64,000 bases of DNA, from the NCBI RefSeq assembly GCF_023716465.1, contig NZ_CP092415.1, forward strand, positions 1 through 64,000, given 5' to 3'. Origin of the DNA: Flagellimonas marinaquae (GTDB taxonomy: Bacteria > Bacteroidota > Bacteroidia > Flavobacteriales > Flavobacteriaceae). How positions within the stretch are numbered: the stretch's first letter is position 1; every line of letters begins with the position of its first letter. This document shows positions 9,003 to 20,019 of the stretch, one piece after another. The notes under the pieces were generated by a model that ran no database searches, was not told the origin of the DNA, and saw nothing but the letters and a program-made list of their open reading frames with translations. A program made the translations under genes and the position numbers.

Positions 9003-9110
9003 TGGATGACGAATTGTTCAAAGAACCGGTTTTCTTTTTCATAATTAGGTATATTGGCGTAATTTCGTCCCGCCCTTAATCTAAAATTTAATACGAGAAC
9101 ATTATTGAAC

Positions 9111-9719
9111 ATGAAGCAATTACGCATTTTATTCAGCCTATTTTTACTTATTCCATCATTTTTGGTCCATGCGCAGGAAGAAGAACCTCCTGTCCAAGAA
9201 GCCGACAACACCCTGAGAGGGCAGTTTGAAGAACTGGAAAGAAAGTCTGGAAATTATCGGGCCAATGGGATCCGCTATGAAGTAATCAAGCTATCCGAGC
9301 TGTACGAAACCAAAAACAATATTTTTGACTCCATTGATACGGCCAATAAAACCATAAAGGACCTGTCCGCCACTATAGATGCGAACAAGTCCGAAATCGA
9401 AGATCTAAACGAGAAATTACAGGATACCACAAACAAGCTGAACAACGTTACCGAAGAAAAGGACAGTATCTCCTTTTTTGGGGCACTGATCAGCAAAGGC
9501 ACCTATAATTTTATTTTATGGGCCATTATTTTTGGTCTTTTACTGCTATTGCTCTTTTTCATTTATCGATTCAGAAATAGTAATTTCCTTACGCAGCAAG
9601 CCAAATCCGCACTGGCCGATTTGGAAGAAGAGTACCAAAACCATAGGCGTCGCGCACTGGAACGTGAACAGAAAATTAGCCGGCAACTACAGGATGAGCT
9701 CAATAAGCAAAAAAAGTAA
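9111..9719 (+). CDS. Exported coiled-coil membrane protein upstream of trmD
   Basis: I do not recognise a characterised function. The 202-residue product has a signal peptide ending near HAQ (about residue 22) and a central heptad-rich coiled coil (about 70-120). One strong transmembrane helix follows (about 135-155), then a charged, Lys/Arg/Gln-rich C-terminal tail. Homologues next to trmD in flavobacteria tend to carry the label tRNA (guanine-N1)-methyltransferase; nothing in this sequence resembles a methyltransferase, so I regard that label as a neighbour-transfer error. The ATG at 9111 precedes the signal peptide directly; a TTG two codons upstream is less likely. Confidence 0.8.
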   Translation: MKQLRILFSLFLLIPSFLVHAQEEEPPVQEADNTLRGQFEELERKSGNYRANGIRYEVIKLSELYETKNNIFDSIDTANKTIKDLSATIDANKSEIEDLNEKLQDTTNKLNNVTEEKDSISFFGALISKGTYNFILWAIIFGLLLLLLFFIYRFRNSNFLTQQAKSALADLEEEYQNHRRRALEREQKISRQLQDELNKQKK

Positions 9720-9724
9720 ACCAT

Positions 9725-9756
9725 AAGGCTCCCTAAAATAGGAGCCTTTCTTTTTT
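9725..9756 (+). terminator. Terminator between the coiled-coil gene and trmD
   Basis: AAGGCTCC (9725-9732) pairs with GGAGCCTT (9741-9748), followed by a T-rich run. It separates trmD transcription from the upstream gene. Confidence 0.85.
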
Positions 9757-9779
9757 ATGCCCGTTAGGATAGCTTTCAT

Positions 9780-9787
9780 TACTTTTG
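9780..9787 (+). promoter_or_regulatory. -7 element of trmD
   Basis: TACTTTTG matches TAnnTTTG, 28 bases before the trmD start and just after the upstream terminator. The -33 TTG is not clear. Confidence 0.5.
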
Positions 9788-9815
9788 GCAGGAATAAACA
9801 TTCATACAAAAGTCC

Positions 9816-10490
9816 ATGCGGATAGACATTATCACAGTTCTTCCAGAGCTTTTAAAAAGTCCTTTCGAAGCATCTATTTTAAAAAGGGCCATCGAAAAAG
9901 GACTGGTAGAAGTACACATGCATAATTTAAGGGATTATACCACGGGCAATTATAAGCAAGTGGACGATTACCAATTTGGTGGTGGTGCAGGCATGGTGAT
10001 GATGATCGAGCCTATCGACAAATGCATCTCAAAACTAAAATCCGAAAGAGAGTACGACGAGATCATTTATATGACACCGGATGGCCAAACCTTGAACCAG
10101 GGAATGGCCAACCAGATATCCCTTAAAAAAAACTTGATCATACTCTGCGGACATTATAAAGGAGTGGACCAACGGGTAAGGGATTTGTTTGTAACAAAGG
10201 AAATCTCGGTGGGCGACTACGTGCTCTCCGGAGGTGAATTGGGCGCTGCCATTTTGTGCGATGCGGTGATTAGACTGCTGCCCGGTGTACTTAACGATGA
10301 AACTTCGGCGTTAACCGATACTTTTCAGGATAACTTATTGGCTCCCCCGGTCTATACCAGACCTTCAGAATACAAGGGCATGGAGGTTCCAAAGATATTG
10401 CTGAGCGGTAACTTTCCAAAGATTGAAAAATGGCGGGAAGAACAAGCATTGCAGCGCACCCGCGAAAGAAGACCTGACCTTTTGGAATAA
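9816..10490 (+). CDS. trmD: tRNA (guanine-N1-)-methyltransferase
   Basis: TrmD methylates G37 of tRNAs that read CNN/CGG-type codons, using S-adenosylmethionine and preventing +1 frameshifts. The N-terminal [14 protein letters not shown], the FGGGAGMVM segment and the trefoil-knot cofactor motif [14 protein letters not shown] are all present. 224 residues is the usual bacterial length. A small membrane-protein gene starts 6 bases downstream, and rplS follows, preserving the common trmD-rplS neighbourhood. Confidence 0.97.
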   Translation: MRIDIITVLPELLKSPFEASILKRAIEKGLVEVHMHNLRDYTTGNYKQVDDYQFGGGAGMVMMIEPIDKCISKLKSEREYDEIIYMTPDGQTLNQGMANQISLKKNLIILCGHYKGVDQRVRDLFVTKEISVGDYVLSGGELGAAILCDAVIRLLPGVLNDETSALTDTFQDNLLAPPVYTRPSEYKGMEVPKILLSGNFPKIEKWREEQALQRTRERRPDLLE

Positions 10491-10496
10491 GATACT

Positions 10497-10820
10497 ATGG
10501 AAAATTACGATGCATATTTTATGGCCGGAGGTGCTCTCCAAATATTGGGAAAACTAATTATTGTGTTGGCGAGCGGCATTCTTTTTTCCAAGCAAAGAAA
10601 TCTGGGCACTACACTTATGCTTCTGGGCAGTGTGCTTTCCATTGTATTTTCCCTCGGCACTCTTCTCCTTACCACATTCTCGGCCCAAGCAGGACCCGAA
10701 TCGGTTATCAAAGCCAATGCGTTGGGTAGTTTGTTGACACCCCTCCCCTACATTCTCTTTGCGATCGGTTTGTTCTGGTTCTCCCTAAAGCAGGTGAAGA
10801 AACATCCCAAAAATCAATAA
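10497..10820 (+). CDS. Small multi-pass membrane protein
   Basis: A 107-residue hydrophobic protein of unknown function. Three hydrophobic stretches (about 8-28, 38-62, 77-98) predict three membrane helices, and the tail is basic (KQVKKHPKNQ). It starts 6 bases after trmD and is probably cotranscribed with it. I see no catalytic motif or family signature. Confidence 0.75.
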   Translation: MENYDAYFMAGGALQILGKLIIVLASGILFSKQRNLGTTLMLLGSVLSIVFSLGTLLLTTFSAQAGPESVIKANALGSLLTPLPYILFAIGLFWFSLKQVKKHPKNQ

Positions 10821-10844
10821 CAGGTTCAAAAAGCAAAAAACCAC

Positions 10845-10874
10845 TTGCTATTTCTAAATATTGCATTACTTTTG
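10845..10874 (+). promoter_or_regulatory. Promoter of rplS
   Basis: TTG at 10845-10847 and TACTTTTG at 10867-10874 with 19 bases between them fully match the Bacteroidota promoter. Expected transcription start is near 10880, giving a leader of about 65 bases. Confidence 0.75.
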
Positions 10875-10944
10875 CAATCTCAAAATCAACCTCTGACGAA
10901 ATCCGTGAAAGTTGGTCTTGTCCAAAACAATTAAAAAGACAAAA

Positions 10945-11295
10945 ATGGAATCCTTAGTAAAATTTGTTGAAGACGAATTTGTTCCAAAAAAAGAATTTCC
11001 AAAATTTTCAGCTGGTGATACCATCACTGTTTATTACGAAATCAAGGAAGGTGAAAAAACACGTACCCAGTTCTTTAAAGGTGTTGTGATCCAACGAAGA
11101 GGAAGTGGCGCCACAGAAACTTTCACCATTCGTAAAATGTCCGGTACCGTTGGGGTGGAAAGAATTTTCCCAGTGAACATGCCTGCTTTGCAAAGAATTG
11201 AAGTAAACAAAAAAGGTAAAGTACGTAGATCAAGAATCTTCTACTTTAGAGGTCTTACCGGTAAAAAGGCCCGTATTAAAGAGATCAAGGGATAA
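10945..11295 (+). CDS. rplS: 50S ribosomal protein L19
   Basis: L19 sits at the 30S-50S interface. The conserved run FSAGDTITVYYEI, FKGVVIQRRG, ETFTIRKMSG and GVERIFPVNMP defines the family. The ATG at 10945 (MESLVKF) fits the usual L19 start; an upstream in-frame TTG at 10912 would add 11 residues not seen in the family. The product is 116 residues, with a basic C-terminal tail (KKARIKEIKG). It has its own promoter and terminator. Confidence 0.97.
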   Translation: MESLVKFVEDEFVPKKEFPKFSAGDTITVYYEIKEGEKTRTQFFKGVVIQRRGSGATETFTIRKMSGTVGVERIFPVNMPALQRIEVNKKGKVRRSRIFYFRGLTGKKARIKEIKG

Positions 11296-11317
11296 TCCAT
11301 ATTCCGTACAACATGAA

Positions 11318-11345
11318 AAAGCACCTGTTACAGGTGCTTTTTTTA
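11318..11345 (+). terminator. Terminator of rplS
   Basis: Perfect arms AAAGCACCTG (11318-11327) and CAGGTGCTTT (11331-11340) with a TTA loop, followed by TTTT. Confidence 0.92.
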
Positions 11346-11402
11346 TGAACAATTGTTAATAACCACGGTTCATATCGTGTTGATTTTTAATCGTTTAAAA
11401 AG

Positions 11403-11433
11403 TTGCGCGATACAAATTTTCCCTCTACTTTAG
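11403..11433 (+). promoter_or_regulatory. Candidate promoter of an RNA gene
   Basis: TTG at 11403-11405 and TACTTTAG at 11426-11433 are separated by 20 bases; the -7 element has one mismatch to TAnnTTTG. It sits after the rplS terminator and about 345 bases before the next strong terminator, with no reading frame of note between. Confidence 0.5.
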
Positions 11434-11438
11434 ACAAA

Positions 11439-11815
11439 GATATGATTGGGATACCATCACAATGATATCTATTTAAAGTTGACGTTCTTTAAAACTATGT
11501 ATTCCCTTTTAATTGGTAACACTACTGATCACAAAAGGATTTTCGATTGGAGGAAAGCTTAGGCAATTCTTCAACGGAAAAAGTAAATTTTATGTGCGAA
11601 TGAAAGAGCAATTTTTCATTTTGATAAAATTTAGGAATGCCATAGTATCACTTTGCAGCATGTAGTTAATTGAAAAATTAGAAGCATGGCAGAGTAAACG
11701 TCGAAGGGACTTAAAAAATGTAATCTAACAGATTACGACAGTTTTGGCAACAGAACAAATTTTTGGTCCTATCTGAAAGCCATATCCTTCTTAAAAAAGA
11801 GGATATGGCTTTTGT
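11439..11815 (+). ncRNA. Candidate structured non-coding RNA, family unknown
   Basis: The 624-base gap between rplS and the isocitrate dehydrogenase gene has no credible reading frame but has a promoter-like site, hairpins and its own terminator. Hairpins seen: about 11439-11470 (10-base arms with one mismatch, right at the expected start), ATGAAA/TTTCAT near 11600-11620, and a perfect 7-bp stem with an AAC loop at 11720-11736. A roughly 375-base transcript would result. The segments GGAGGAAAGC and AACAGAACAAA faintly recall RNase P RNA, but the surrounding conserved bases do not match. It also does not look like tmRNA. A 6S-type RNA is possible. This is inference from layout. Confidence 0.45.
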
Positions 11816-11818
11816 TTT
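11776..11818 (+). terminator. Strong terminator in the rplS-icd gap
   Basis: Perfect 12-bp arms AAAGCCATATCC (11776-11787) and GGATATGGCTTT (11801-11812), extended by further A-T/G-T pairs, followed by T-rich TTTGTTTTT. It cannot belong to rplS, which already has a terminator at 11318-11345. Confidence 0.9.
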
Positions 11819-11886
11819 TAATAAATTCACAACAAAAGAACCTACTTTTTACTCTTTTCCATTCGTACTTCAACGTCCATAAATCG

Positions 11887-11894
11887 TATATTTG
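11887..11894 (+). promoter_or_regulatory. -7 element of the isocitrate dehydrogenase gene
   Basis: TATATTTG, a perfect TAnnTTTG match, ends 25 bases before the start codon. The -33 TTG is absent or degenerate. Confidence 0.5.
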
Positions 11895-11919
11895 CAACCG
11901 CTCAAACAAATTCAGATAA

Positions 11920-14142
<2,223 letters not shown>

Positions 14143-14162
14143 AAACAACATATAAACATACA

Positions 14163-14198
14163 AAAGGGTGATCTGATTAAGGTCACCCTTTTATTTTT
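14163..14198 (+). terminator. Terminator of icd
   Basis: AAAGGGTGA and TCACCCTTT form a 9-bp stem around a short loop, followed by TATTTTTG. Confidence 0.88.
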
Positions 14199-14284
14199 GT
14201 GGTGGGATATGTTAAAAAACCCGAGTTCACCATTTTCATTTTTCTTCTTTTGTGGAAATGTGTACTTTTAAAAAAACCAATCGA

Positions 14285-16684
14285 ATGCCCAGACATTTAC
14301 TTGCACTATTGCTCGCCCTGTTTGGGCATTTTTTTGTGCTCCAAGCCCAACAGCGCTACACACTGAGCGGTACAATTTCCGAAGCTACCAGTAACGAGAC
14401 CCTGATCGGAGTAACCGTGGCCATTTCCGAGCTCAAAACCGGTACGACCACAAACGAATATGGTTTTTATTCCATCACCCTGCCCAAAGGGCAGTACCAG
14501 GTAATCGTTAGTTATCTCGGTTTTCAAGAAGTAATAGCGACCATAAATCTCGACCAAAATCGGAAGCAGGACTTTAATCTTTTTGAAAAAGCCGAAGAAT
14601 TAGAGGAAGTTGTGGTCACGGAAGATGTAGAACGACTGGATATCCGTAAACCACAAATGAGCGTGACCACTTTGGCCGCAAAGACCATAAAGCAAGTGCC
14701 CGTGGTACTTGGCGAGGCAGATGTTATAAAATCCTTGGTGTTGTTGCCCGGGGTCACAAATGCCGGTGAAGCCTCTTCCGGATTTAATGTACGCGGTGGG
14801 GCCGCCGACCAAAATCTGATTTTATTGGATGAGGCGACCGTTTTTAACTCTTCCCACCTTTTCGGGTTCTTCTCCGTTTTTAATCCGGATGCCATTAAGG
14901 ATGTCAAGCTTTTTAAAGGAGGAATTCCCGCTAGGTATGGTGGTAGGGTCTCATCCGTACTCGATATTTTTCAGAAAGAGGGTAATAGTAAAGATTTAAA
15001 AGTAAACGGAGGTATCGGTGCGGTAGCCAGTCGATTGCTCGTGGAAGGACCCATCCAAAAAGATAGAGCAGCCTTTTTAATTGGCGGTAGAGCTTCGTAC
15101 GCCCATTTGTTCTTGCCCTTGTTCGACATCAACAGCAAGGCATACTTTTATGATCTGAACGCAAAAATCAATCACAGAATAAACGAAAACAACAACATAT
15201 TCCTATCCGGGTACTTTGGCCGCGACCTTTTTAATGTAAACGAGCGATTTGTTAATGTCTATGGGAATGCCGTCGGAAATTTACGCTGGAACCATTTGTT
15301 CTCCGACAAACTGTTCTCCAATCTTTCTTTGATCTATTCCGATTATTATTATGGTTTAGAGCTTGATTTTGTGGGGTTTGAATGGGATTCGGGCATTCGT
15401 AACTTTAACATTAAATATGACCTCAAACACTACTTGAACGACAAGTTTCAATTAAATTATGGTGTGAACGGTATTTACTATGTGTTCAATCCCGGAAAAA
15501 TTGTACCCAACAGTCCCGACTCAGGCATTCTGGAAGAACAGTTGACCAAAAAATATGCAAATGAAAATGCTGCATATATCGACGTAGAACAAAAAATAAC
15601 AAACAACCTAAGTATACAATATGGGCTAAGGGCCAGCCAATTCAATCGTTTTGGACAAGATGAATTTTACGTATACGAGAACAACAACCCAGTTGAATTT
15701 GACCCTTTTACCCTTACTTACCGTGAAGGGGAGGCAATAGATACGATTAGTCCCGGGCGAGGAGAAAACCTCAAGACCTTTTTTAATCTGGAGCCCAGAA
15801 TTTCCATGTCCTATTCGTTCAAGGAAAAAAACTCCATTAAAGCAAGTTACACCCGATTGGCCCAGTATCTGCACTTGTTATCCAATACCAACTCCCCTAC
15901 ACCCTTGGATGTTTGGACACCAAGTGGCCCTTTTGTAAAGCCGCAATTGCTGGATCAATACGCCGTGGGATATTTTAGAAATATAAAAAATGGTGAATAC
16001 AGTTTGGAGACCGAAGCATTTTATAAGGACATCCAAAACAGGATAGATTATATAGATGGAGCCAACCTTATTGCGAACAAGGCTATAGAAAGGGTAATAC
16101 TGAACGGAGAGGCAAGGGCATACGGATTAGAGGTCCTGTTCCGAAAAAATGAAGGACGGTTCAAGGGTTGGCTGGCCTATACACTCTCCAAATCGGAACA
16201 AAGAACCCCTGGCAGGGAGCTAGGGTTCGATTCTGGACGTTCCAATCTGGAGACCGGAATCAATTTTGGGGATTGGTACAATACTCCGTATGACAAAACC
16301 CACGACCTTTCCGTTTACGGAAGCTTTGACCTAAACGAAAAATGGAATATCAATGCCAATTTTGTTTATCAAACAGGGCAACCTACCAACTATCCCATTG
16401 GTCAGTTCGAGTTTGAAGGTGTAAATGTTCCCTATTACGGTTTGCGCAATAAAGAACGGTTACCGGATTATCATCGATTGGATATTTCCGCCACCCTAAC
16501 ACCCAAACGGAACAGCCGCAAGAAAATACAATCCGAATGGGTATTTAGTATTTATAATGCCTACAGCCGTAAAAATGCGGCATCCATCAATTTTAGGGAA
16601 AATGAGGATACTGGACGTAACGAAGCCGTTCGTACCGCTATTTTTGGCATAGTTCCGTCCGTAACCTATAATTTTAAATTCTAG
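14285..16684 (+). CDS. TonB-dependent outer-membrane receptor with carboxypeptidase-regulatory domain
   Basis: Outer-membrane active importer energised by TonB. A signal peptide ends near LQAQ; a carboxypeptidase-regulatory-like beta-sandwich follows (about 25-105, with TLSGTISEATSNETLIGV), then the plug (about 125-230, with VRGGAADQNLILLDEATVF) and a long beta-barrel ending in phenylalanine (YNFKF). I preferred the ATG at 14285 directly before the signal peptide; GTG at 14252 or ATG at 14258 would add 9-11 residues, and a TTCTTTTG element at 14245-14252 fits the later start. A DUF4249 lipoprotein gene follows after 4 bases, a pairing common in Bacteroidota. The ligand is unknown. Confidence 0.92.
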   Translation: MPRHLLALLLALFGHFFVLQAQQRYTLSGTISEATSNETLIGVTVAISELKTGTTTNEYGFYSITLPKGQYQVIVSYLGFQEVIATINLDQNRKQDFNLFEKAEELEEVVVTEDVERLDIRKPQMSVTTLAAKTIKQVPVVLGEADVIKSLVLLPGVTNAGEASSGFNVRGGAADQNLILLDEATVFNSSHLFGFFSVFNPDAIKDVKLFKGGIPARYGGRVSSVLDIFQKEGNSKDLKVNGGIGAVASRLLVEGPIQKDRAAFLIGGRASYAHLFLPLFDINSKAYFYDLNAKINHRINENNNIFLSGYFGRDLFNVNERFVNVYGNAVGNLRWNHLFSDKLFSNLSLIYSDYYYGLELDFVGFEWDSGIRNFNIKYDLKHYLNDKFQLNYGVNGIYYVFNPGKIVPNSPDSGILEEQLTKKYANENAAYIDVEQKITNNLSIQYGLRASQFNRFGQDEFYVYENNNPVEFDPFTLTYREGEAIDTISPGRGENLKTFFNLEPRISMSYSFKEKNSIKASYTRLAQYLHLLSNTNSPTPLDVWTPSGPFVKPQLLDQYAVGYFRNIKNGEYSLETEAFYKDIQNRIDYIDGANLIANKAIERVILNGEARAYGLEVLFRKNEGRFKGWLAYTLSKSEQRTPGRELGFDSGRSNLETGINFGDWYNTPYDKTHDLSVYGSFDLNEKWNINANFVYQTGQPTNYPIGQFEFEGVNVPYYGLRNKERLPDYHRLDISATLTPKRNSRKKIQSEWVFSIYNAYSRKNAASINFRENEDTGRNEAVRTAIFGIVPSVTYNFKF

Positions 16685-16688
16685 TGAT

Positions 16689-17582
16689 ATGAAAAGGATT
16701 ATAACATACATTTTTATCACTTTAATTATTGGCGCTTGCGAAGACCCCATCGATGTGGATCTACCCGAAGTGGAAGCACGACTGGTAGTTGATGGACTTT
16801 TACGTGTTGACAAAAGTGAAGAATTTGTGGACGTAAGGATCACCATGCGCGAAACCAGTCAGTTTTTTGATGAGAACCAACCCACACAAGTGGAAAATGC
16901 AGTGATAAGTTATGGGGTTCTAACAGACGAAGGATTATTTGAAACGCTATCTTTTTGCAACCTGACCGAGGAAGCACCGGGTACAGGAGTATATGTTCCA
17001 GACCCAAATTTTACAACAGATCAGCGAATTAGGACTGCCTCGGCAGAGCCAGGTGTTGTGTTTATCCTACAGCTTACACACAAGGACAGGAAGTACTTTG
17101 CGCAGACGGAATATGCACATACGGTGCCCATAGACAATTTGGAACAGGGTATGGACACATTTATAGATGAAGATGAAACCGAAATAAAGGTAACATTCAC
17201 CGATGATGGTACTAAGGACAATTACTATGTGTTCGATTTTATGTACAATGAGTTTTTGGTGATCGAAGATGAATTCTTCCAAGGTCAACAATTTGAATTC
17301 TCCTATTTCTACGATGATGAAATTTCTGCCGGCGACGAGGTAACCGTGAGTATTCTAGGCTCTACAGAGGAATTCTACAACTACATGGATTTGGTTCTTG
17401 AGCAGACCCAGAACGATGGTGGGGTTTTTCAAACTCCGGTGGCAACGGTTCGTGGCAATGTGTTCGATATTACCGGACTGGACAATATCACTATTTTGGA
17501 TAATGTGGAACGGCCCAACGACTATGCGCTGGGTTTCTTTGCCGTGGCACAGGAATATACTTCGAGCCTTATTGTCCAATAG
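16689..17582 (+). CDS. DUF4249 family lipoprotein, receptor partner
   Basis: A 297-residue exported lipoprotein: a short signal peptide ends in IIGAC, so Cys17 is the lipidation site. The opening CEDPIDVDLPEVEARLVVDG is the DUF4249 signature. Family members are encoded directly after TonB receptors, as here (4-base gap), and probably sit on the outer-membrane surface or periplasmic face as an accessory of the receptor. The remainder is acidic and beta-rich. Substrate and exact role are not visible. Confidence 0.88.
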   Translation: MKRIITYIFITLIIGACEDPIDVDLPEVEARLVVDGLLRVDKSEEFVDVRITMRETSQFFDENQPTQVENAVISYGVLTDEGLFETLSFCNLTEEAPGTGVYVPDPNFTTDQRIRTASAEPGVVFILQLTHKDRKYFAQTEYAHTVPIDNLEQGMDTFIDEDETEIKVTFTDDGTKDNYYVFDFMYNEFLVIEDEFFQGQQFEFSYFYDDEISAGDEVTVSILGSTEEFYNYMDLVLEQTQNDGGVFQTPVATVRGNVFDITGLDNITILDNVERPNDYALGFFAVAQEYTSSLIVQ

Positions 17583-17586
17583 CATT

Positions 17587-18906
17587 TTAGAGCAGTACAT
17601 CGAGGATCAAAATCATTAAAATACCGATTACACCTTGAATGAGTGTACCCAAAGTATGACCTCTCAGGGCTGTTTTTACGTTCATATTGGAAAATTGAGA
17701 AACCACCCAAAAATAGCTGTCGTTTATATGCGAAACTGTCATGGCCCCAGCGCCTATGGCCAAAACTGTGAGTGCTTTTTCCGTTATGGAAATCAAACCA
17801 AAGGTCTCCAATAAAGGTGCTATAATTGCGGATGTGGTAATTATGGCAACAGTGGACGAGCCCTGGGCTGTTTTGAGCACCGCTGCAATCACAAAAGCTA
17901 TCAGCAGACCACCAATACCGCTACTGGACTCCAAATTTATGATAGAAGCAATGTCCATAGTCCTTAAAATGGCTCCAAATGCACCTCCGGCCCCAGTAAT
18001 CAGCACTATGGACCCTGCTTGCCTAAACGCTTCGGGAACCCAATCTTTTTTTTGTTCTGACGAAAATTTACTGCCTAGCGCAAAGGCAAAAATTACCCCG
18101 ACCAACAATGCAATTACGGGACTCCCTATAAAATCAAAAGTAAAAAACACCCACCCTTCCCCCAACGGTCTTGTTGGGTAGTTCACAATGGAATTCATAG
18201 CGATCAAAACAATAGGCACCAATAAAGGCAGGAAAGCTCTATATGGTTTTATAGTAGCGCCAAGCTCGCTTTTTTCCACCACTTGCTCCTTATGCTCCTC
18301 CTCGTTCAAAGTTTTTCCTATAAACCGCGCCCAAACGTAACCAGAGATAGAAACAGGGACCGCAACCAAAAGCCCTAGAATTAAAACTGTACCTAAATCA
18401 GCTTCTAAAATGGCGGCAGCGGCCAAGGGTCCCGGTGTTGGCGGCACAAATACGTGCGCCGAATACAATCCGGTCGCCAACGCAATGGCAAATACCAAAG
18501 CAGGGATACCAGTTTTTTTACTTATGGCCTTGTTCAAAGATGAAAGTATTATGTATCCCGAATCACAATAAACAGGAATGGATATTACGAATCCCGCCAA
18601 ATTAATTGCCAAAGGAGACCTTTTAAGCCCGATTACTTTTAAAATACTATTGGCCAAAATCTGGGTACTTCCGGTTTTTTCCAAATAAATCCCTATTACG
18701 GTTCCAAAAGCGATCACCAAACCTATGCCCGAAAGTGTTTTCCCGAAACCTTCCGCCATGGTCGACATTATTTCTTGAGGTGCGATCCCCAACAAAAAAC
18801 CAGAGGCCACCGCAGCAATGGTCAAAGAGAAAATTGGGTGCATTTTAAATTTTACGGTGGCAATAATGATAAAAAGGACGACAACTCCGAGAATTAGTAG
18901 CTCCAT
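17587..18906 (-). CDS. GntP family gluconate:H+ symporter
   Basis: Inner-membrane permease of the GntP family (gluconate and related sugar acids, proton-coupled). 439 residues with about 12 hydrophobic helices; typical segments are AFGTVIGIYLEKTGS, PVYCDSGYIILSSLNKAI, FVPPTPGPLAAA and GAMTVSHINDSYFWVV. No gluconate kinase, dehydratase or regulator is next to it, so the substrate is assigned by family only. It is convergent with the receptor operon, with 4 bases between the stops and no clear terminator. Confidence 0.9.
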   Translation of the reverse strand: MELLILGVVVLFIIIATVKFKMHPIFSLTIAAVASGFLLGIAPQEIMSTMAEGFGKTLSGIGLVIAFGTVIGIYLEKTGSTQILANSILKVIGLKRSPLAINLAGFVISIPVYCDSGYIILSSLNKAISKKTGIPALVFAIALATGLYSAHVFVPPTPGPLAAAAILEADLGTVLILGLLVAVPVSISGYVWARFIGKTLNEEEHKEQVVEKSELGATIKPYRAFLPLLVPIVLIAMNSIVNYPTRPLGEGWVFFTFDFIGSPVIALLVGVIFAFALGSKFSSEQKKDWVPEAFRQAGSIVLITGAGGAFGAILRTMDIASIINLESSSGIGGLLIAFVIAAVLKTAQGSSTVAIITTSAIIAPLLETFGLISITEKALTVLAIGAGAMTVSHINDSYFWVVSQFSNMNVKTALRGHTLGTLIQGVIGILMILILDVLL

Positions 18907-18964
18907 GCTTAATTTATTGGTTCGATATCCTTTAAATATAAGCTAATATTCCTACTTTGGTACC

Positions 18965-19201
18965 ATGAGGCATACGAACAAGGAACTTCTGGTAAAAGGA
19001 ATAAAATCGTTTGGTTACACTGTACTGGCCATGTTCATGGGACCTGTTTTAATTTATCAGGCCTTTAAGAATGAAGGGCATCCATTCTACTGGCCTGTTT
19101 TAATTTTAGGTGCCCTCTTTGCCATTTTGGCCATTTATTTGGGATTTAGATCGGTAGGCATTGTAATGGAAGCCATATTTGGAAAAAAGCCCAAAGATTA
19201 A
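18965..19201 (+). CDS. DUF6095 family small membrane protein
   Basis: A 78-residue protein with two membrane helices (about 14-32 and 40-62) and a basic N-terminus (MRHTNKELLVKGIK). It matches the small flavobacterial family I know as DUF6095; function unknown. Its stop TAA overlaps the stop of the convergent DUF4294 gene through the palindrome TTAA. Confidence 0.78.
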   Translation: MRHTNKELLVKGIKSFGYTVLAMFMGPVLIYQAFKNEGHPFYWPVLILGALFAILAIYLGFRSVGIVMEAIFGKKPKD

Positions 19202-19917
19202 TTCTCTGCACTTGGTGGTGTGTTTTTCCATTTATTGGTCAATTGGGCATAATCGTAATCCAAAACTGATTTTTGTCGCTCCAATCGACTGGCAGCAAAA
19301 GCCCTTTGCAAAATATCCTCGATTAAATAATCCTCGTGGACAATTTCTGGCCTAAACTCTTCCTTTAAACTGATTTTGAACAAACTTGCTGTGGTATTGT
19401 ACCAAAAGGCCCGCCAACCGTTACGCAGTTCTTTAACCAAATCAAAGGCTGTTGTCCCGGTTTGACGGTGTATCAACTTTACCAGAATTTGACCTTCGGT
19501 CCGGGTCAACTTTTTTAATTCTTCGGAAAATTCCCCTTCTATATATTTTTGGACCTTTCGGGTATAACGTCTTTGGTGTTTCCGTTTTTTGATGTGCTGT
19601 AGGCTATCGTTCAACTCCACCAATCGTTCAGCGGCCAATTTAGCGTATGGATACACTTTTAAGGTTTTTCTTCGAAGAATGTAATATCTGAGTTTATCCT
19701 TTTGGTCGGCGAATTCCAGTTTACCAAAAATATAAACTTCGTCCAAGGCAATTGAACTCATTAAAATAGAGTCCCCTTCAAATCGGACATAGTAGTCATC
19801 AAAAGCATCATTTACCGTGGAATCCAACGGTACCATAAGGGAATCCTTTGCAGGCTCCTGAGCAAACCCAAGAGCCGTAATTGCCATAAAAACAAAAAGT
19901 AAGCAGTTACGCAGCAT
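19198..19917 (-). CDS. DUF4294 family exported protein
   Basis: A 239-residue protein of the DUF4294 family, function unknown. A signal peptide ends near GFAQ (about residue 19). The conserved core runs from about 40 to 215 and includes KDKLRYYILRRKTLKVYPYAKLAAERL and TGQTAFDL-like RQTGTTAFDLVKEL followed by RAFWYNTTASLF. A minus-strand TACTTTTG at 19943-19950 is its likely -7 element. It is convergent with, and overlaps by 4 bases, the DUF6095 gene. Confidence 0.85.
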   Translation of the reverse strand: MLRNCLLFVFMAITALGFAQEPAKDSLMVPLDSTVNDAFDDYYVRFEGDSILMSSIALDEVYIFGKLEFADQKDKLRYYILRRKTLKVYPYAKLAAERLVELNDSLQHIKKRKHQRRYTRKVQKYIEGEFSEELKKLTRTEGQILVKLIHRQTGTTAFDLVKELRNGWRAFWYNTTASLFKISLKEEFRPEIVHEDYLIEDILQRAFAASRLERQKSVLDYDYAQLTNKWKNTPPSAEN

Positions 19918-19942
19918 AAGATTTTTTACTCAATAGTCTTGC

Positions 19943-19950
19943 CAAAAGTA
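19943..19950 (-). promoter_or_regulatory. -7 element of the DUF4294 gene
   Basis: TACTTTTG on the minus strand, 25 bases before the start codon, matches TAnnTTTG; the -33 part is not seen. Confidence 0.45.
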
Positions 19951-20019
19951 AGGATAAAGGTATGATATGGTTATTAAATAAAAGTGAATATTCTTATTTT
20001 TGTAGACTAAATCATATTC

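Noticed and set aside
11540-11760. Possible RNase P RNA (GGAGGAAAGC and AACAGAACAAA motifs)
   Set aside because: Only short motifs agree; the highly conserved bases after GAGGAAAG and the P4 partner strand do not match, so I call only an unassigned RNA.
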